From Psychrosphaera saromensis (GTDB lineage: Bacteria; Pseudomonadota; Gammaproteobacteria; Enterobacterales; Alteromonadaceae): 64,000 bases of DNA. The DNA is taken from positions 1,837,991-1,901,990 of the forward strand of contig NZ_MSCH01000003.1 in NCBI RefSeq assembly GCF_002954545.1, read 5' to 3'. Both the position numbers and the translations under genes were made by a program. Positions 61,976-64,000 of this stretch are shown here, piece after piece (position 1 is the first letter of the stretch; each line of letters begins with the position of its first letter). The notes beneath the pieces were generated by a model. The model searched no databases, was not told the origin of the DNA, and worked only from the letters and a program-made list of their open reading frames with translations.

Positions 61976-63334
61976 ATGTCCTCTTCTGAAAATTTGTTAA
62001 CAGCACCTATAGGTCCAGTCCTTAAAAAAATGACCAAACAGGTCTTGTTCGGCATGATGATGTTAATGTCATTTAATCTTGTTGATACCTATTTTATCGG
62101 ATTATTAGGTACGGACTCATTAGCCGCCATTAGTTTTACCTTTCCTGTTACCTTTACCATTATTAGTTTATCCATAGGTTTAGGTATTGGTACCTCAGCG
62201 GTTATAGCTAAAGCCAGAGGTGCTAATTTATTAGAGCAGGCCAAAGATGATGGATTAGGGGCATTAATACTGTCGTTTGTCTTAGTCGCGGCCTTAGCCT
62301 TTTGTATGTACTCATTCACCGATGAAATTTTTACCTTGTTAGGTGCTAAGGCTGATTTATTACCGTTAATTCATGAGTATATGGATATTTGGTATATAGG
62401 TGCCGTATTTTTAATGTCGCCTATGGTGGGGAATTCTATATTAAGAGCGTCGGGAGATGCTAAGACTCCAAGTATTATTATGGCGGTTAGTGGCTTAATT
62501 AATGCTATTTTAGATCCTTTACTAATATTTGGTCTCGGGCCATTTCCTGAACTGGGGATGCAAGGTGCTGCAATATCCAGTGTGATTGCTTGGGGGGTTG
62601 GATTTTTTGTCGTTATATATGTACTGGCGGTAAAACGTAAATTGATATGGATCCGCTGGATACCATTCACTCAGTTTGTTGCGGTAAGTCGTCGTATATT
62701 AAAAATTGGTTTGCCAGCAGCCGGAGCAAATATGCTAACGCCAATAGCAATGGCAGTATTAACGGCTATGATAGCGGTTCATGGTAATGCCGCTGTTGCT
62801 GGTTTTGGTGTGGGGACTCGATTAGAGTCTATTGCCAGTATGGTGGTATTAGCGTTATCTATGACCTTACCTCCTTTTATAAGTCAAAACTTTGGGGCCG
62901 GTCAGTGGGATAGAGTAGAACAAGCCTATAAGTCTGTGATTAAGTTTGTTCTATTGTGGCAGTTAGCGGTGTACTTATTATTAGCTGCTGTGGCAGGTTA
63001 TATTGCAATGGCGTTTGGTAAGAATGATCCAGAAGTAATGAATGTTATTAAATTATTCATTTGGACCTTACCGTTAAGTTACGGTTTTCAGGGCATTATT
63101 ATATTGTCTAATTCATCGCTAAATGCACTGCATAAGCCTATGAAAGCATTATTATTGTCCGTTATTCGTTTGTTTGTATTTTATGTGCCGTTTGCTTATT
63201 TAGGTTCGGTTTATTTTGGATTAATTGGTTTATTTATTGGCGCATTAATTGGTAATGTTTTTACTGCATTAATCGCTTATAGGTGGTTTTTAAAAGCATT
63301 ACCACAATCGGTAGTTGTAGAGGCAAAAGTGTAA
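61976..63334 (+). CDS. MATE-family efflux transporter
   Basis: 452-residue multidrug/toxin efflux antiporter with about 12 helices. Family segments: LVDTYFIGLLGTDSLAAISFTFP, MVGNSILRASGDAKTPSIIM, GLPAAGANMLTPIAMAVLTA and FGVGTRLESIASM. The first and second halves are repeated in structure, typical of MATE. It precedes uvrB by three bases, so the two are likely co-transcribed from the promoter with the LexA-type box. Confidence 0.94.
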   Translation: MSSSENLLTAPIGPVLKKMTKQVLFGMMMLMSFNLVDTYFIGLLGTDSLAAISFTFPVTFTIISLSIGLGIGTSAVIAKARGANLLEQAKDDGLGALILSFVLVAALAFCMYSFTDEIFTLLGAKADLLPLIHEYMDIWYIGAVFLMSPMVGNSILRASGDAKTPSIIMAVSGLINAILDPLLIFGLGPFPELGMQGAAISSVIAWGVGFFVVIYVLAVKRKLIWIRWIPFTQFVAVSRRILKIGLPAAGANMLTPIAMAVLTAMIAVHGNAAVAGFGVGTRLESIASMVVLALSMTLPPFISQNFGAGQWDRVEQAYKSVIKFVLLWQLAVYLLLAAVAGYIAMAFGKNDPEVMNVIKLFIWTLPLSYGFQGIIILSNSSLNALHKPMKALLLSVIRLFVFYVPFAYLGSVYFGLIGLFIGALIGNVFTALIAYRWFLKALPQSVVVEAKV

Positions 63335-63337
63335 TTC

Positions 63338-64000
63338 ATGGAAAAAATAAATAAACCGTTTGATTTACATAGTAAATTTGAGCCAAGTGGCGATCAGCCC
63401 ACAGCAATAAAGCAGTTAGTAGAAGGACTAGACAGTGGTTTAGCCTACCAAACATTATTAGGTGCTACAGGTACAGGTAAAACCTTTACCATGGCGAATA
63501 TAATAAGCCAAGTAGACCGACCAACCTTGATCATGGCTCACAACAAGACGTTAGCCGCTCAGCTTTATGGTGAAATGAAAGAGTTTTTCCCAAACAATGC
63601 GGTTGAATACTTTGTTTCTTATTATGATTATTATCAGCCAGAAGCCTATGTAGCCTCTACGGATACTTTCATAGAAAAAGATGCATCTATTAATGAACAT
63701 ATCGAACAAATGCGTCTTTCTGCCACAAAATCCTTAATGGAACGACGTGACGTTATTATTATTGCGTCTGTATCTGCTATTTATGGTTTGGGTGATCCTG
63801 AGTCATATATGAAGATGTTATTGCATCTACGAGTTGGCGATATTGTCGATCATAAACAAATTTTATTACGCTTAGCTGAATTACAATACACTCGTAACGA
63901 TATTGAATTTCAGCGTGGCTGTTATCGAGTGCGTGGCGATGTTATTGATATATTTCCAGCTGACTCAGACAAATATGCGATTCGAGTTGAATTGTTTGAT
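63338..64000 (+). CDS. uvrB: UvrB excinuclease subunit (5' part)
   Basis: Damage-verification helicase-like subunit of UvrABC nucleotide excision repair. 221 codons are present before the window ends. Walker A GATGTGKT (about 43-50), [23 protein letters not shown], the beta-hairpin region [11 protein letters not shown], and [11 protein letters not shown] identify it. It begins three bases after the MATE stop. Confidence 0.97.
   Translation, partial: MEKINKPFDLHSKFEPSGDQPTAIKQLVEGLDSGLAYQTLLGATGTGKTFTMANIISQVDRPTLIMAHNKTLAAQLYGEMKEFFPNNAVEYFVSYYDYYQPEAYVASTDTFIEKDASINEHIEQMRLSATKSLMERRDVIIIASVSAIYGLGDPESYMKMLLHLRVGDIVDHKQILLRLAELQYTRNDIEFQRGCYRVRGDVIDIFPADSDKYAIRVELFD

Overview
The window looks like chromosomal DNA from a marine gammaproteobacterium of the Alteromonadales, probably Colwelliaceae (Colwellia or Thalassotalea type). 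That is inference from low G+C, marine-type gene content and conserved blocks: smpB/ratA/ratB/bamE, nudF-yqiB-yqiA-parE, hemW-rdgB and rnfABCDGE-nth. No transposase, integrase, phage gene or CRISPR array was seen. Mobile or repetitive DNA is limited to one MITE-like element, a decayed tRNA array and several short tandem repeat arrays.

Region 1 (1-5915): thyA, then a TonB-dependent receptor followed by two exported phosphatases (an alkaline-phosphatase-superfamily enzyme and a PhoD-like enzyme), which looks like a phosphorus-scavenging set. Region 2 (6186-17548): a near-perfect sigma-54 (-24/-12) promoter drives four tandem FlgO-like lipoproteins. After a GGDEF-EAL c-di-GMP enzyme comes a minus-strand chaperone-usher fimbrial operon (pilin, attenuator-like terminator, chaperone, usher, small pilin-like protein). 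Its usher carries two C-terminal SPOR-like domains. A fifth FlgO-like lipoprotein, with its own sigma-54 promoter, sits beyond the pilin. This is the most distinctive surface/motility region in the window.

Region 3 (17677-31554): M19 dipeptidase, an unknown cytosolic protein, bamE, ratB/ratA, smpB, a DinB-like and an NRDE-family protein, a VWA lipoprotein with a TcpQ-like membrane protein, tolC, nudF, yqiB, yqiA and parE (cpdA is absent from its usual place). Region 4 (31556-42845): a 265-bp MITE-like element just after the parE stop, a receiver-like/TPR protein, hemW-rdgB, Fe-type sodB, grxD, two Lcl/DUF1566 proteins, a YggN-family protein, a PAP2 phosphatase and a YejM/PbgA-like membrane hydrolase.

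Region 5 (42960-51849): two POT peptide transporters behind a perfect FNR-type palindrome, a small membrane protein, yceI, cytochrome b561, a thioredoxin-fold protein, a strongly structured intergenic element with a possible pseudoknot, and an M16 lipoprotein protease. Region 6 (52046-60433): nth and the complete rnf operon on the minus strand. RnfG has a ~260-residue acidic tail and RnfC a Lys/Ala repeat tail. A LapD-like protein with a degenerate GGDEF lies upstream. Region 7 (60591-64000): three intact tRNA-Asn genes with a strong stable-RNA promoter and three decayed tRNA-Asn copies in tandem, then a LexA-type box ahead of a MATE transporter and uvrB, which runs off the window end.
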